Notes: a model not told the origin generated them from the letters alone. DNA of 64,000 nt from Oenanthe sinensis (GCA_028671895.1 CM053795.1:16017501-16081500), one strand, 5' to 3'. Numbered from the stretch's first letter, positions 18,178-31,494 are shown. Translations and numbers: made by a program.

Positions 18178-19268
18178 AATACACAATTATATTATAATTC
18201 TGAAGAAACTTTGAATATATTTATTTTTATAATTATAAATACACACTATTGAAAATTGAAATGTGGTTGTTTTCTTGACAAAAAAAAAAAGAAATAAAAT
18301 TGTTTCGGGATCCATTTGTCACAATATAAGGTTTGGGCTTTAGTACTAGATACACATATCATAAACGGGCTTATAATCGAGTTTCTTGTTCTAGAGAACA
18401 AAGGTATCGTCTGAAAAATAAATTTGCTGCCTTTTACTGTCTGGAATTTTCGAAATTTAGCTGATCATATTATTGTGTAGCAGTGTAGGTATCAATGTCC
18501 AAATATCCTTTTTACGGACGAGAAACTGAAATTTAAATATTTATGCTCTATGAACTTCGAAACTTGTAGAAAATATATCCGCAACATCAATTTTTGGATA
18601 TATATTAATATTTTTATTTATTTATAACGCATTTGTAGAATATACCCCGTAAATGCAATGGATATTCAACTTAATTTCCATATCGAAAAGTTATTATCTT
18701 AAAAATAATTAATAAGGTTTCTCTTCTATATATGTTTGGTAGACACGTTCTTGCTATCTTGTTCGGTTCATGTTCATCAAACTATGTTTATCCATAACTA
18801 TTTGCATCTTTCTGGATTCGAATATAAAAGGAAGTTTAATCTTTGAAACAATTTTTTTATAAAAATAATGCTGTTCTTGGCCAATAAGTATATTAATACA
18901 TGCAGTGACCGGTGAGAATGACATAAAGATAATCACACACACGCACCCGCCAAAGCATATAATACATCTATAGACATGATACTGACGTTGAGCCATGATG
19001 CATGCAGTACAGGAGCAATATCCAACAAAAGGGTGATGCAAAGACTGTAGGGTACCCTAGACTCTAGAGCCACCAGGAGATTGTGGGACAATACCTTCTT
19101 AAGGTAACCTTTTTAAGTTATTTATAGTATCTTTATTTAGTAACATATATAATAGATAGACAGTTGGTCAATGTTTTCAAAAAAGCGTTCATAAAAGAGC
19201 AGATGGTCAGAAAGAGAACGTACATATATGCTTCACTTTACGGGTCCTGTATAACTTATAAATTAAAA

Positions 19269-19305
<37 letters not shown>

Positions 19306-21230
19306 CTTTTTATTTGAAAAGTTATTTGTAAGATTTTTTTATTATAAATTTACTTATTATAATTAGCTTAAGCCTCCTTTTTTTACAGTCGAGGCTCGTC
19401 CATGCCCAATACCAATGAAGAACCCTTCGGGGGCATGAATACATACTTATTAGATATTATAATATTATTAATAAATACTTTTTTTGTAGCTTTACTTTTA
19501 TTTGCTTTAAATAAAAGCTATATATCTATATTATTATTATTATTGTATTTTACATTTATTAATATTTATAGCATTTATTAATATTTATAACATTCCATAA
19601 ATCCCTTACTCTAATTATATTAAATAGCTTAGACCCATACAATTCATGAGTTCTTTTTTTATATCTTATTAGAATTTATATTTTTTTTAGAGTAGTTTAG
19701 TTTTAATAATTTGTTTATAAATTTATATTTGCTTATTTCTAATATTAAATTTTATTAAAAAAATAATATTAAATTAGTTATTTTTTTTGAATAATTAGGT
19801 TTATAACCTTACGTACCAACAAATCTCGAAATGAGACAAAGTCGAACCTAGTTATTATATATGTTATATGTATATATTTTATATAATTTTTCATATACTT
19901 TATTTGTATTTTAATAAGATAATATTTATGTGTTTTGTTTAGAAATATGTTTTGTTTTGAAAATTAATGTGAGTTGTGTTTTAATTAGAATATTAATATT
20001 TAAAAATTAGATTCAATAATAACTATGCTGCCAAATACCGATCCACAACCGAATACTAAATTTTTAATTTTCGACTTTAATAAATATAGTATAGATATAA
20101 AAATAATATCTAAATAATTCTTATACTCACCAAATCAAATCACAATCACTTAACTAACTAATAATACTTGAAAATATGACAATATATCTTAATGAATAAA
20201 TGATAGTAATTCTTTTGCACAAATTATAAATAAGATATATAATTGAAAACATAACAAAAAAATGAATCCTCCTTTCAATCCTCTCCTTTAGGCTTTAACC
20301 TTAACCTGGTCATATGAAATAGGATTGAACACCTTCTAAGCCCCTTATCCAGAAGGATTCATTGTTATAGAATTTCATGAGGGATTGAAAGTGGTGTGAT
20401 TTGACTTAAGCTGACTAGGCTAGCTAACTATTCTGGTAGATTTCATGACTTTAGTCTCTCCCTCACGTCGCTACGTACTGTTAGGAGGTCTCTTTTCCTC
20501 ACCCCCCTCGTGGGGGCCATTTCTCATTTATCCATCACCAATATTAAGCGTAATACCTATCCTTATATGTTTATATATCATTATAATATTACATATATTT
20601 TTGGAAGAATGATCATTCTTTGACTGGCATCAATGTTTTCTTTGTTGTTTGCCGCCACACACCTAATTTTGTAAGCCCAAACTAGTAACAACACTTTGAT
20701 TTAGACTGTTCATCCCTTCGAACTGTCTCTTGTCTTTCTACCCATTGCCAAATAATATCTCATTCATTTCTTTTCCTACTAGCTAGACCTACACGTCTAC
20801 ACTTCGATCGACTAGTTTTTCTTACTCTCACTACTGTTTTCAAACTTCGACACCATTTATTAGAGTTTAGACTCTAGAGTCTATGCTTCTATGAGAATGA
20901 TATTAATCTCACTAAATAGTCAAATTATATAATAATACAAGAAGATTATATTAGAATTTTAATCTAATTTATGAATGAGCCTTAGTCCTTAGATGTATAT
21001 TCATATAGCACAATTTAACTTTAAACATCAAATTTGAAAATGAACATGTCATTCCCTACTGCAACTATTTTCTTCTCATCTTTTATGATCATAATAAATT
21101 TATACTCATTTTAAAAAAAAATCAAACTATCCCTCCAGCTTTCAATATTTTTCAGTAATTCAATTACATTCACCCAAAAAAATACCAACACTTCATTTTT
21201 TTTGACAAATTTAAAACAAAATTCACTATC
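18178..21230. other. Intergenic, AT-rich, no gene seen
   Basis: Unrelated AT-rich DNA follows the truncation point of the old Copia element. It holds TA microsatellites (around 19275-19302), A/T runs and a less AT-rich patch at 20270-20530 that I do not recognise. Short ORFs here have no coding signature. Confidence 0.5.
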
Positions 21231-21551
21231 TTAAACTGAACTCAGTCGGAACAAAATAAATAAACGAGCTAAACAATTAGTCGTTTTGTTTCTGGATCGC
21301 TTAACATAGTGAATACAAATATTCTTCAAACTAAAAATAAATTTAATGGTTTCCCGAATAATCCAGGATAAACAAACTTTCGATGTCTTCCCGAAAACAA
21401 TAGCATAACAATTGACATTCACACGATTATGTCTTGATGTAATCCAGTGTTCAGATATCTCAATTGTATTAACTGAGATCGGAGGTACACGTGTCCCCAT
21501 AATATTAGCACATTTCTGTTGTGAAACATGAGTTCTTGCGATTTCCATCAC
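21231..21551 (-). pseudogene. RNase H-like remnant of a non-LTR retrotransposon
   Basis: A 106-codon frame whose C-terminal half resembles the plant RVT_3 RNase H domain: a W-containing segment followed by VKRSRNKTTNCLARL, which fits the family's R..N..A..LA end motif. The upstream catalytic residues are not evident and nothing else of the LINE remains nearby. It could be chance; support is this motif only. Confidence 0.3.
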
Positions 21552-22155
21552 CCTTCGATGTGTGTATTCCAGATTTCCAATACACCATATAAATCATTCT
21601 CAACTCAAAACAATTCAAAACATACAAAAATATACTAAACTCTCACGAAAAGATAACACAACCTAAAAAATTAGATAGTATTAGATTGGTTTAAGCGATC
21701 AATTATTATATTTTACATGAGAAGTATAAAGTCCTTGTTTACGTTCTCGGTTCTCGGTTTGGGGTGTAGGGGTGGTTTCGAGTAAGAAATATTAGAATGG
21801 TAAGAGAGTTGATAAGTCCATTCATGATTGAAGTGGAGAATCCTATGATTTGCAAGCATGTTAAAAACTTGAAAATCAATGGAGTCGTCGTTTTGGTAGA
21901 ACGAGACGGGTAAAATTGACCATATAGTACTGTTGCCATTTGCCAAAGGAGCTAAAAAATGCTGGCCTATTTGCAACTATCGGACTACCAACTTTCATTC
22001 AGATTTGTAAACTAGTGAGACTCATTTTTTTTTTGGGATGCACAGTGCACTGCAATTTTCAGTCTCTGAATAGTTGCAAAAGCTGACAATTTTGTAGAAT
22101 CTTCCTCCGTGTTCTGCTCATCATCGATTGTCAATGCAATCAGATATGTTTATTA

Positions 22156-22243
22156 CTCCCTCTGCTAGTCCATTTAAAACTATAATTTTTTTTAATATTT
22201 TGTAATTTTTTTAAAATATAATATTAAAATAGGACGAAACGAG
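22156..22243. repeat. Short Stowaway-like fragment
   Basis: Starts TACTCCCTCTG and ends GGACGAAACGAGTA, weak inverted ends with TA on both sides. It abuts the next MITE and shares its TA, so it is probably an older or deleted Stowaway copy. Confidence 0.4.
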
Positions 22244-22245
22244 TA

Positions 22246-22570
22246 CTCCATCTGTCCCATTCAATTCTATACACTTTCCTTTTTTGGATGTCCCTCTCAT
22301 TTGTATACATTCCAAAAATAGTAAAGTTTTAATAATAAAAAATATTATTACACCCACCCACTTTCCTCCACTATCTCAAATTCATAATATAAAAATACTA
22401 TTACACCCACTACTTTCCTATACTATCTCAAATCTATTATTAAATATTAATAGGTCCCACCACTTTATCCATTTTTTACCTAACTTTACTATTACACTAT
22501 CATTTTTTTTTATTTTTCCTTGTCCTCCGTGCCCATTTGATTTGTATATAAATCAATGGGACGGAGGGAG
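22246..22570. mobile_element. Stowaway MITE (Tc1/mariner type), 325 bp
   Basis: Ends CTCCATCTGTCCCATT and, inverted, AATGGGACGGAGGGAG, with TA duplications at 22244-22245 and 22571-22572. No coding capacity. Confidence 0.82.
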
Positions 22571-22572
22571 TA

Positions 22573-23092
22573 ATATTTAAGGAATGAATTTGTAATTTCT
22601 TGGTGCCGAGGTCAATTAGAGATGTATATACAACATAATGTCAACTAGAACCTTTCAAGGGATTTCCTGAGGGCTCGTCGAGCCAGTAACATCATAATTG
22701 CATAGCAATCGAAACATACATAGATGAATAACGCACTCACCCACAATTGGGAAATTTTAAATTATTGTACTTTTCATACCCTGACAGAAAGAAAAATATT
22801 ATAGACCAAATAAATGACAAAATGTTGTACTTCATGGAAATATTATGGCAAGCGTTAATATCTTTTACTCTTTTGGTGTAAGTTATTTGTTAATTTTAAT
22901 TTTTCCATGTATAGATTTATTTTTGATTACATGCAACACATACCCGAATTTAAATGAAGCGCAAACGAGAATGCAGTTGAACCAATAATTTAACATTTAA
23001 CAAACATATATGATTACATCCTTCAAAATTAAAATGCCCCGCGACCAAGGGAAGTAGGAACCAACAAGAAAGTCTATGTTACAGTCGTCTCA
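22573..23092. other. Intergenic between Stowaway MITE and MULE
   Basis: About 500 bp of AT-rich DNA with no ORF or repeat that I recognise. Confidence 0.5.
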
Positions 23093-23101
23093 ACATTGCT
23101 T
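23093..23101. repeat. MULE target site duplication, left (ACATTGCTT)
   Basis: Perfect 9-bp match to 32780-32788, directly outside the terminal inverted repeats. Confidence 0.85.
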
Positions 23102-23208
23102 GAATCCATATCATTTCTAGGACAGCAGGCCAGTTCATTTTCGAAAATGGGACGGCTACGTTCATGTTTTCAAACATAGCACACCTAAATGCCTATTATG
23201 ACGGTCAT
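23102..23208 (+). repeat. MULE terminal inverted repeat, left
   Basis: 107 bp, pairs gaplessly with the complement of 32673-32779 at about 70% identity; both end in CGGTCAT. Confidence 0.82.
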
Positions 23209-23365
23209 TGAAGCTTTAAATTTGGATGAAAATTTAGTCATAACCGCCACGTTATGTGGCGGTCACTATAATTTTGAACAAACATTATAACCGCCATGTT
23301 ATGTGGCGGTCACGCCTTAGCCTTTGTTGAAGTAATGACCGCCACGTTGTCTGGCAATGACATGC
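23196..23365. repeat. MULE left subterminal palindrome cluster
   Basis: Four GACCGCCA/TGGCGGTC-type units: a half site at 23200 and hairpins of the form CCGCCACG-TTATG-TGGCGGTC around 23243-23265, 23292-23314 and 23338-23355. Another hairpin lies further in at 23878-23906. Likely transposase binding sites by analogy with other MULEs; this is inference. Confidence 0.75.
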
Positions 23366-23399
23366 GGCAAAACGACGTCGTTTAATTTGTTTACTTAAA

Positions 23400-23453
23400 A
23401 ACCTACACACGGATACACACACACAAACCTACACACGGATACACACACACAGA
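23400..23453. repeat. Two-copy tandem repeat, unit about 27 bp
   Basis: ACCTACACACGGATACACAC followed by ACA units, repeated twice in the left arm of the MULE. Confidence 0.8.
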
Positions 23454-25009
23454 CACAGGCTATTAGATCTGCTTTCATTCGAAGACCGCCGAAGGAAGTG
23501 GCGACTGCGGCTCTCCACCAAACCCGAACAACCATAACCCGCCAGTATCATGTACTTCCTATTTCTTCCTAATTCAATTTATATCTCATATATTCATGCT
23601 TTGATAATAATGCTCAAGATATATGTATACTGTGAGTTGCGTTTGTTTAAGGGTTTTTTTTCGTTTGAACAAATTTTGATATTCAAACATGTTAGTTTAA
23701 ACCATATTTGCAGCTTGATGGAATTAATTAAGTGTTTGTTAAGGGATGAGTACTTATATGTTTTTGGTACAATTGTGCTATGCCTCTAATATATGAAATA
23801 TACTATGCCTCTAAATCGATTGATGTATATATATATATATTGATGTTCGATTGCTGCAATGTGCTTGTGTTGGTGAAGACCGCCCGATCCTTTGGCGGTC
23901 ATGCATTATTAGTTGATTAAGAAATGTATGTATGGTGTTCGATAAAATGTGCCTGAGAACATGCATGAATTTGTTAATTAGTGTAATTGGTTGTTATAAT
24001 GAATTTGTTAATTAGTGGAATTGGTTGTTATAAATAATTTTGAGTTGATAACTAAATTTAAAGGTAATAAATAATATTTATTAATATAGAGAATAATAGA
24101 TTCTAATATTATTATATGTAATATATGTTATTATTAATATTAATCGATAAGTAAGACATTAGAAAATTTAATATTTAATTAAATTTAAAAACATCAGATA
24201 ATATTTACTAATATAGAGAATAGTATATTATAATATTAATATATGAAATATATGTAAATATGATAATAATATTAAATTTCTTAATTAAATGATAAGTATT
24301 TTTATGAAAAGAGGAATATATTATAAGATATATTAATTTAATATTAACATTATAATATTATAATTATGATAATAATATTAAATTTCTTAATAAAATGATA
24401 AGTATTTTTATTAGAAGAGGATTATATTATAAGATATATTATTTTAATAGTAATATTATATTATTATAATTATGATAATAGTATTAAATTTCTTAATAAA
24501 AGTGGATTATATTATAAAATATAATATTAAAATGTTATAATAATATTGATACCGGCTTTGAGTTGATAATTATTAATAAGTCAGTAACTTTAATATTAAT
24601 CTAAGTATAATCTAGGTATAATTGTTGTCTTTATTATTTTGTTGAAATGATATCATTAATATAGGTATAATTATATACTTTGCCGGGTCATAACATGTTT
24701 GATGAAATTTCCCTTAGAAAATATAGGCGTTGAACTAATTAAATAAAAATAAATTAATATATATTTTTATATAGTATTTATTAAAGAGTATTATATTATA
24801 AAATATATTATTTTAATAAAATATTATGGCAATGAATTTGACAATAATATAAAATGGCAATGATTTTGATAAAAATATAAAATGGCAATGATTTTGATTA
24901 AAATAATATTATAAAATAAATTATTATAATATTATGTTAATTTTATAAAATATTATATATTAATAAATATAATTAGTAGATAAATGAATAATATTTATTG
25001 ATAACATGT

Positions 25010-25046
<37 letters not shown>

Positions 25047-25259
25047 TTATATATTATTAGGTTATTATTATACTAAAAAATAAAAATTATTATAAAATTC
25101 TAAATTCGAAAAGTGAATAAATCTATTATAAGAGGATTATAATAGAAAAATTAATAACATATACATATAATTTTTTATTTAGATTGAGTTGATAATTATT
25201 AATAAGTTAGTAACGTTAATATTAATGAAAATTTGATTTAAATTAAATGCAGAAAAAAT
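23454..25259. other. MULE left arm, upstream of the PMD gene
   Basis: 1.8 kb inside the MULE. It begins with a less AT-rich patch (23470-23550) that could be a 5' UTR exon, then becomes extremely AT-rich with degenerate repeats (TAATATTAAATTTCTTAATAAA-like units at 24265-24500) and a TA microsatellite at 25013-25041. The short ORF at 23550-23789 has no recognisable features. Confidence 0.45.
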
Positions 25260-25355
25260 ATGGATTCAGTTAATTATCACCCTGGTCCTATAGACGAGTC
25301 TTTACTTACCCAGCAGTCCGAGCACCGATCACAGTTGCATTGGGATGGACAGGTA

Positions 25356-25407
<52 letters not shown>

Positions 25408-27893
25408 GTATATGTATATTAATTTCTATATATATATATATATATATATGTATATTAATTTCTATATATATATATATATATATATTAACTGCAGGATCTT
25501 GTTGATTTGCGTTTGCGGGTGAACTTTAATAAGTATTGGGATACCGTTAGAGAGTACCCACCGCCACCAGAGATACATGCAGTTATTTCGTCATCTGGTT
25601 TTGATGGAGTATATCAGATAGGGGCATTGACACATGATAGGGGATTGATCACAGCCTTTGTGGAGAGATGGCGACCTGAGACTCATACCTTTCATTTCCG
25701 TTTTGGAGAGACTACCATTACTCTTGAGGATGTTTATCATATCTTAGGGCTTCCTACTGGTGGAGCTCCTGTGATTCACACATTTGTAGAGCATAGTATA
25801 GCTGAGCAGTGCCGCATGTATGGTGAGGTATTGGGTGTGTACCCCACGACAGAAGAATTGAATAGAAACGGCTTGAAGATTAGATGGTTGGTTGATCACT
25901 TTGCTAGTTGTGAGCGACTTGATATGGATTCCGATGATTATGAGATGGAGTTGTTATTCCACACACGGGCTCACATGCTTCTCATTATCGGATCGGTATT
26001 TCCGCACTCATCAGGGAACCGTATCCCGTTCCAGTTCCTTCACTATGTACGGGATCATACACAGATTCACACTTATAGTTGGGGCAGTGCAGCACTTGCC
26101 TATTTATACAGGGGGATGTGTTCTGCTTCTATCGGCGACAAAGCAGACATATGCGGGTGTATGACATTGTTGCAGGTACTTAGAATAAACTTTCTTTTTG
26201 AATATTTCCTTGTTTGCAGTATTTATGCACTTATATTATTGTGTCATGCATTTAGGTATGGATTTGGGAGCGTTTTCCATCCCTAGCCCCTTCACCCCGG
26301 GATGATGTATATATGGATTTTCCCCTGAGCATGAGGTATTATTTAAGCCTAATGCAGTTAATAACTAATTTTGTTGTAGTCGGTCTTTTATGTAATGTCT
26401 TATATGTGGTGTAAATATATTTCAGGTGGAAGGTACGGTTGAGCATGATTAGCGTACCTCGTTCACAGGCGCGTATTTTTCGTTATGAGCTGGATTGCAT
26501 GGGTACAGATGACTATATATTGTGGAGGCCCTATAGAGGTATTAGTTCTCGACTTCTCCCATCTGTTGTTGAGCGGAGACGGTGGTCATCAAGGTGTCCA
26601 CTGATATGCAACGAGATTGTGGAGTGGTGCTACACGGACAGGGTGACTAGGCAGTTTGGGTTCCAGCAGGCCATACCCCGGTTATCGCCAGAGGATAACC
26701 ATCAGAGACTACATAACACTGTCAATGCGAGAGTAGATTGGTTATTCATCCGTGGTGATTACATTCAGCTTTGGGAGTCACGACTTAGTCAGTCACTCAG
26801 TCCCGGCCATTACCGTGCGATTACGGAGGGTGTACTTGGAGTGACACCAGATTATCAGACTTGGTATGATAGTGTGACCCGGCGATTCATATTACATCCT
26901 AGGCACTGGTCCGGGCAGCAGGGCTTTCAGGGTTCACACCATTACTCGCAGTACTATGTAAGTTATTCATAGTTTGTAGTACAGTATCTTCTTTATTGTC
27001 TGTGTACATATTATTCCCTTAATGTTTTTGACTTGTGAAATGTTATATAGGTTGAGGGGATTTCACAAGCCTATCATGCCATTGACCCTAGTGATCCGCA
27101 TGTGGATGAGGCACGTACCATTTTGAGCCAGCGCATGACATCTACTGGTTATGATAGGTACCGGCACACACTGCCTCCGCAGGCTCCAGCATTGGATAGA
27201 GGTCATCGTGGTACCCGACGGCACACTGCTACAGGTAGACCTAGGGGTAGACCGAAGGATGTACATGTTGATCCTGAGCCTGGGACATATTATGATCATG
27301 TCACGAGAGGACCCGGGTCTTCAGATGTCCCTAGATCTCCAGTAGCATCGCCCACGCACTCAGTAGGAGGATGGGGAGCTTGGACAGGGGGTCCTTCATA
27401 TCACCAGTCACAGATGGGTGATGATGGCGGTTGGAGAGGTACGACAGAGGGCACGTCATCAGGTTCTGGTTGGGATGCTTTTATACAGACACATGACCCT
27501 GTACAGACTCAGACGGAGGCAGCTGATTGGGATTCTTGGATACAGGACAGTTCTGCTAGTTTTGGGGGTTGGGGTACACATACACATGACCCTGTGCAAT
27601 CTCAGGCGGAGGGAGACACTTACAGTTCACCTATTCAGTCACAGATGGGTGGTAGCGGATGGAATGTTGGTGGTAGCCAGTTAGAGTCTCATGTACCACA
27701 GCCTGCTTCTTCACATGGTTACGACACGCCTGTTCGTGGTTTTGCAGATTTTGCATCTCAGAGTAATGCATTCTCATCTCCAGAGTCCGGTGGTAGAAGA
27801 ACACATGACGATGAAGTGCAACAGAGACAACAACCAGGTAGACGTGTTAAAGGTCGAGGTAGAAGATGTTTTACAGGCAGTCATATATTGTAG
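25260..27893 (+). CDS. Plant mobile domain (PMD, MAIN-like) protein, five exons, within the MULE
   Basis: Exons 25260-25352, 25495-26175, 26256-26335, 26426-26957, 27051-27893, all with GT-AG introns, give an uninterrupted 742-residue protein. The PMD (PF10536 type; plant proteins MAIN/MAIL, often annotated 'phosphatase 7 long form homolog') covers about residues 35-460: ALTHDRGLITAFVERWRPET, then F.FRFGETTITLEDVYHILGLPT near 95-119, and WLFIRGDYIQLWESRL further on. Near residues 522-531 TGRPRGRPK is an AT-hook-like motif. The C-terminal tail is Gly/Trp/Ser/Gln-rich with repeated HTHDPVQ units and ends in a basic GRRVKGRGRR patch. By family knowledge PMD proteins act in the nucleus in silencing or genome stability and are common in transposons. 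The intact frame suggests recent selection or recent insertion. Confidence 0.85.
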
Positions 27894-28693
27894 GTTTGCA
27901 TTATTTTTCCACTTACTGTCCCTAAAACATTAGTTGTGTACTGAATGATGATTAAGATAAATTGTATTCGAAGCAAATCTTGTTTTTCTTCCGTTTTTAG
28001 GGACTAAAAATTAAAACTTGTGGACTTTATCTTTTCCATTTCATAACATGTTACTAAAGTAGGCATTTCAAAATATCATTTGATGCAACTTATCTACAAC
28101 AACTTATAATAAATATTTGGGTAAGGAAATCGTTGAAAGAATGCACATTTATAGGGAAACAACTATCAATATTGATGACCTTACTTTTAACTTTGGTTGG
28201 TCTGATTTTACATATCATTCACTTTTACTTAGACTTTACAGAACTTTAAGTTTTACATTGCACAGGTTGTATTTTTACTTTTACTTTAACTTTTACTTTG
28301 CACAGCTTTTTTAACTTGACTACTGCATTTAACTTCGCTGAAATTTTATTTAACTTTGCAGAACTTTATTTTTACTTTCACTTTCAGCAGCTCAAATATA
28401 ACTATGCAGAACTTTAAATATACTTTAACTTTCAACTTTATTGAATTTAACCGGGGAGAACTTTCTTTCACTTTCAACAGCTTAAAAAAACATTTAACTT
28501 GTAACAGCTTTAAAATAACTTTAACTTTTAACACCTTTAATTTCACTTTACTATTACTTTAACTCTAGCAGCTTTAATTTAACTATTAATTTTCAAATCC
28601 ATTTTGGAATAATCCAAAACTCATGACAGTCATACATATAATAAAAAAACAAAATTAGGCATATAATACAAATATTATTGTGAACATCACACA
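27894..28693. other. Intergenic between the convergent MULE genes
   Basis: 800 bp between the stop codons of the PMD gene and the transposase; it includes the repeat at 28235-28590. It must hold both 3' ends, but I see no clear poly(A) signal. Confidence 0.5.
28235..28590. repeat. Degenerate ACTTTAA minisatellite
   Basis: Dozens of ACTTT/TTTAACTTT units, many preceded by GCAGAACTTTA or CAGCAGCTTTAA, over about 350 bp. It produces long spurious ORFs on both strands. Confidence 0.75.
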
Positions 28694-31494
28694 CTAATCA
28701 ACACGTTGTGGACATCTTAAACTGCGCCTTGTATGTCCTTCTTGACCACACCGACTACACTTCTTCCCTGTCCTAGGCGCATCCATCTCTGTTCGAATTC
28801 GAACTGATTCCCCCTTCTCACCGCGTTTTTTCTTAACCTTCATTAGCCTCTCATCGGGTACTAATGTGCCATACTGCTGCCAACGCCGCGGTAATACATA
28901 ATTCCAATACTCAGTTGGTTGTAAAGGCAATATCAAAGGTTCCCACAACTTCTGCAACTTCATGGTATAATGGTAAGGCTCTATCCATTGCCTCCAGTTA
29001 ATGTTCTGTTGCATACATCCAGCCACGGCATGTGAACAAGGCATGTGGTGGCACTCCCATTTTCCACAAGTACAAGTAAATGTACGTATATCAACATTTT
29101 GCCTGTGACCACCCTTCCACATTGATTTCAACCGATATCGGTGTGTCATCACCGAAAATATGCCGCGTTGTCGACTGAAGGTATCCACCTTATGTGCAGT
29201 TGCCTTCTTCTCAATTTTCGCCAACATTGCAGTACTCCTAGCACATAATTCCTCGCCTTTTTGCATGCTATCCTCGGCACTGTTTCGCCGGTTATTCACT
29301 ATCTTCACAGTTTTATAGAAGAGGTATTCCATCATCGCCGTTACTGGTAGAAATCGGGCCATTCTAATGTTCCCATTAAAACCTTCCATAATATTTGTTG
29401 TAGCTTGGCCGAAACGAGCACCACCAGTGTCATGTGCTAAGGTCCACAATTCAGGTGGAATGTTGCGTAGGTATTGTAAGGCAGGAGGTGAGATCTCACC
29501 GATTTGTTTCATGTAGGCTTCGTGTTTCCTTACCTGGGTGGTTATACCAGCTAACCACATCAAATGCTTTAGCTCTCCCCCGGGGTGGTGTGACGAAAAA
29601 TTACTTCGCACATGAAACAAGCAAAGTCTATGCACGCCCAAAGGTGGTGTAAATCCATTCCTTGAGTCCCTCATTGCAGCAAGAATACCCGGTGCCCGGT
29701 CCGAAATTATGCAAACACCATACCTTTCCCTACATACGTGTTTGCGCAGCAGTCTTAAAAACCATGACCAGTTCTCGGTTGACTCCTCATCCACCAATGC
29801 ATAACATACAGGATATTGATGGTTGTTTGAATCCACACCCATAGCAATAAGTAACTTGCCGTTATACCTTCCCTTCAAGAACGTACCATCAATTGAAAGT
29901 ACAGGACGGGCATGCTCCCAACCATCCATCATTGCTTTTAAACACTAGAAAATACGCTTGCATACCGAGGACTCGGATTGGGTTTCATGACTAACAGCAT
30001 CAATCACAGCAACACTACCAGGATTTGAATGTACCATTGCCGTAAAAAAAATTGGCAGATCAGCATAAGTTGTACTCCATTTTCCATATACATCCTCCAC
30101 TGCAGACTGCTTCCCTCTCCATGCTCTCAGATAATTCACACGATGATTATATTCATCATTCACCATTGTAATAACAGTCATGATGGGTATATTAGGCCTC
30201 TCCATGACCTGTTACAGATTTAACAAATAGTTACATCAACTAAAATACTAAATCAATCAACAGCATATTAATTTAACAATTCTATTTCACTTACATGAGG
30301 TTTAATGAGCCTAGCTATTAATTTTGCAGATATCTTCCTGTGATCCTGCATGGGCTCATTATTCAAACATGTGTGATTACCCCTCATCTTTGTTATTTCA
30401 AACATACTGTGTTTCACCTTTTTAGCAGCTCTTAATCTCCATGGACAGTAACCGTAAACACACTTTGCAATGAACTGAGTTGGATTACTCTTAAACACTT
30501 GGTAGTTCCGGTCACTCTTGATATGAACCCCCCTTACCGCTGCTATAAGGGTTTCCTTATCACGAAACATACAACCAACTGATAATTCTGAATGTTGTAG
30601 ATCGAAACCACTAGACATGCCATACTCATCTCGCACCACAATCGGGTTGTACTCTTCATTTTCAAACCAAGGTGCACCAGCTATATGGTGGGCTTGATGT
30701 ATATGCGTCGGGACTTCTTCTAATTCATCCCCGTCATCCATAGAGTTATCGCTATCATCCTCGTACTCATCCCAATCCTCACTACTTGAAATATGTGCAT
30801 CAAATTCTTCATTTTCATGGATGAGGGCCAAGTCTCTGCCAGCACTTAGTGTAGTTGTATCCCGTGGGGGAGAAACATAAGCATCAACATTTTCATGGGG
30901 GAATCGATTTTCGAAGGCCCTACTTGTGGAACCACCAACATTTACTTGGCTGCTTGAACCGCCAACATACGTTTCGGGGTTACCTCCTCCACCAAAATAG
31001 TAGTCCGACCAACCTGGAGTGTCGTACTCAGGATACTGTCTCGAACCATAATCAGGTAATTGGCTCGAACCATACATTGTTTCACATGTTGCATGCGTCG
31101 TTTGTGAGTAACAACCCTGGTCAGACATGTAAACCTCGTTCGGAATAATCTTTTCAGCCTCTACATACAAGGAAACATCACCCATTCCCATCTGCATCTG
31201 TCTAGGCACACTGAGCATCCTCCGTACATCATCATCACATGTCATATCAGCGATATAGTATCCCGACACCAAATTACCTACACCTAATTGAGGATATTTA
31301 AAACTCATCTTCAAATTCCAAGATGAACTGTTAATATTCATTAATCCATACACCACTTCCTTCAACTCTTCATAAGAAGTTCCCCATTTAATATATTGCA
31401 TTCTTTTAGGGTCTCTAGTACTATATCTTATTTCATCATCTCGTCTGATAATTTCTCCACCCCAAAAGAAATTCACGTTTACGTAATCTTCCAT
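28694..31494 (-). CDS. MULE transposase, two exons, one premature stop
   Basis: Exon 1 is 31494-30295 (donor CAT|GTAAGT) and exon 2 is 30208-28694 (acceptor AACAG|GTC), in frame; 904 residues if the internal TAG at 29947-29945 is read through. Start chosen at MEDYVNVNF (31494); another ATG lies 16 codons upstream. Residues 310-390 form the MuDR DNA-binding region with a WRKY/GCM1-like finger (C....C..RLRAAKK ... NHTC). The DDE transposase follows: D in LSIDGTFLKGRYNG, D in IISDRAPG, E in NIMEGFNGN. A SWIM finger (CTCGKWECHHMPCSHA) and a C-terminal CCHC knuckle (CSRCGQEGHTRRSLRC) follow. The TAG sits where relatives usually have Trp, so it looks like TGG to TAG and probably disables the enzyme. 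Confidence 0.88.

Noticed and set aside
22284..22580. ORF of 98 codons
   Set aside because: It lies within the Stowaway MITE and is a by-product of its sequence.
23008..23017. ATATGATTAC, also at 32896-32905, as an alternative target duplication for the MULE
   Set aside because: The sequences just inside these sites are not inverted repeats of each other, whereas ACATTGCTT abuts a gapless 107-bp inverted repeat. In AT-rich DNA a chance 10-base match is plausible.
18178..23092. tRNA, rRNA or microRNA genes
   Set aside because: I saw no cloverleaf, rRNA signature or convincing precursor by eye here or elsewhere; a tRNAscan or small RNA data would be needed to exclude them.
25340..25522. Tyr/Ile repeat ORFs
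   Set aside because: They are translations of the TA microsatellite in intron 1 of the PMD gene.
28346..28562. ORFs on both strands in the ACTTT repeat
   Set aside because: Low-complexity repeat translation only.
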